Shown here in pieces: positions 53,449 through 53,567 of a DNA stretch of 53,567 nt (positions are counted from its first letter, which is position 1; each line of letters starts with the position of its first letter). The notes under the pieces are model-generated. The model did not search any database and was not told the DNA's origin. It worked only from the letters and a program-made list of their open reading frames with translations. This DNA comes from Aureimonas altamirensis. GTDB taxonomy: Bacteria > Pseudomonadota > Alphaproteobacteria > Rhizobiales > Rhizobiaceae. The position numbers and the translations under genes are program-made. The stretch covers positions 522 to 54,088 of the forward strand of contig NZ_JAMQCO010000018.1 in NCBI RefSeq assembly GCF_023702225.1, given 5' to 3'.

Positions 53449-53567
53449 TTATTCCGGGTCATATCCTGCGGCTTCGAAATAGTGTTGGCATTCCTCTGGC
53501 ATGAAGGCGGAGAGGCATCTGACGACGACTGACCAGAGTTCATCGACGGTTCTGGCGGCGGCCTTTC
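53449..53567 (-). CDS. IS630-family transposase, C-terminal end (cut by the window edge)
   Basis: Only the last 38 codons are in the window: KAAARTVDELWSVVVRCLSA, then FMPEECQHYFEAAGYDPE and stop. This is the conserved tail of IS630-type transposases. Just beyond the stop is TAGAGCAGATTCGACTTA at 53434-53451, where TA may be the target duplication used by this family. The rest of the gene lies to the right of the window. Confidence 0.8.
   Translation of the reverse strand, partial: KAAARTVDELWSVVVRCLSAFMPEECQHYFEAAGYDPE

Noticed and set aside
1-53567. CRISPR array, rRNA operon, replication origin
   Set aside because: No regularly spaced direct repeats, no 16S/23S-like sequence and no DnaA/Rep features were seen.

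Overview
The window looks like a chromosomal segment of an alphaproteobacterium of the order Hyphomicrobiales (Rhizobiales), possibly near Aurantimonadaceae or Rhizobiaceae; the family is an inference. Supporting points are the high GC with C/G-ending codons, an alphaproteobacterial SOS box (GAAC-N7-GAAC) before an imuA-imuB-dnaE2 cassette, a bcsN-bcsA-bcsB-bcsZ-TPR cellulose operon, the hisB-DUF2628-hisH-hisA-hisF-hisE-coaA arrangement, DUF1402 and DUF1737 proteins, and type I pantothenate kinase.

Layout. 0.1-1.4 kb: AT-richer stretch with a nucleotide-sugar epimerase, next to a tRNA-Gln(CUG). 1.7-10.5 kb: core genes, namely an MFS exporter, an OmpA-like lipoprotein, asd, a 34-residue microprotein, an MHS-type symporter, leuD-leuB, a CitE-like lyase with a small DUF1737 partner, and a zincin-fold protein. 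10.6-16.6 kb: SOS-controlled mutasome (imuA, imuB, dnaE2). 16.6-21.4 kb: type I secretion operon tolC-like, ABC, hlyD, without a substrate gene. 21.6-24.9 kb: CueR-type and MarR-type regulators, cobF and cardiolipin synthase. 24.9-33.8 kb: cellulose operon on the minus strand. 34.1-41.3 kb: transaldolase, DUF1402, PQQ-type sugar dehydrogenase, hslU, a LuxR solo, a low-molecular-weight phosphatase and coaA. 41.3-45.6 kb: histidine genes and hslV, which is divergent from hisB and about 6.2 kb from hslU.

45.7-53.6 kb: accessory island. A scar of degraded IS3-type sequence follows the hslV terminator. It is followed by seven plus-strand genes, five of whose junctions are overlapped or nearly so: two family-2 glycosyltransferase-like proteins, a FAD oxidoreductase, GtrA, an atypical short-chain epimerase-like protein, a TIM-barrel sugar isomerase and a GT-C-like membrane protein. 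A deleted IS3-type gene and the tail of an IS630-type transposase close the island. The set reads as a pathway that makes a modified sugar, loads it on polyprenyl phosphate, flips it and transfers it to a surface glycan. The actual sugar and acceptor are unknown, and this is the best candidate for something undescribed.

Several modules (cellulose, type I secretion, surface glycan, cardiolipin synthase) concern the cell envelope. Most start choices come from overlap geometry, Shine-Dalgarno-like sequence and family alignment by eye; no search was run.
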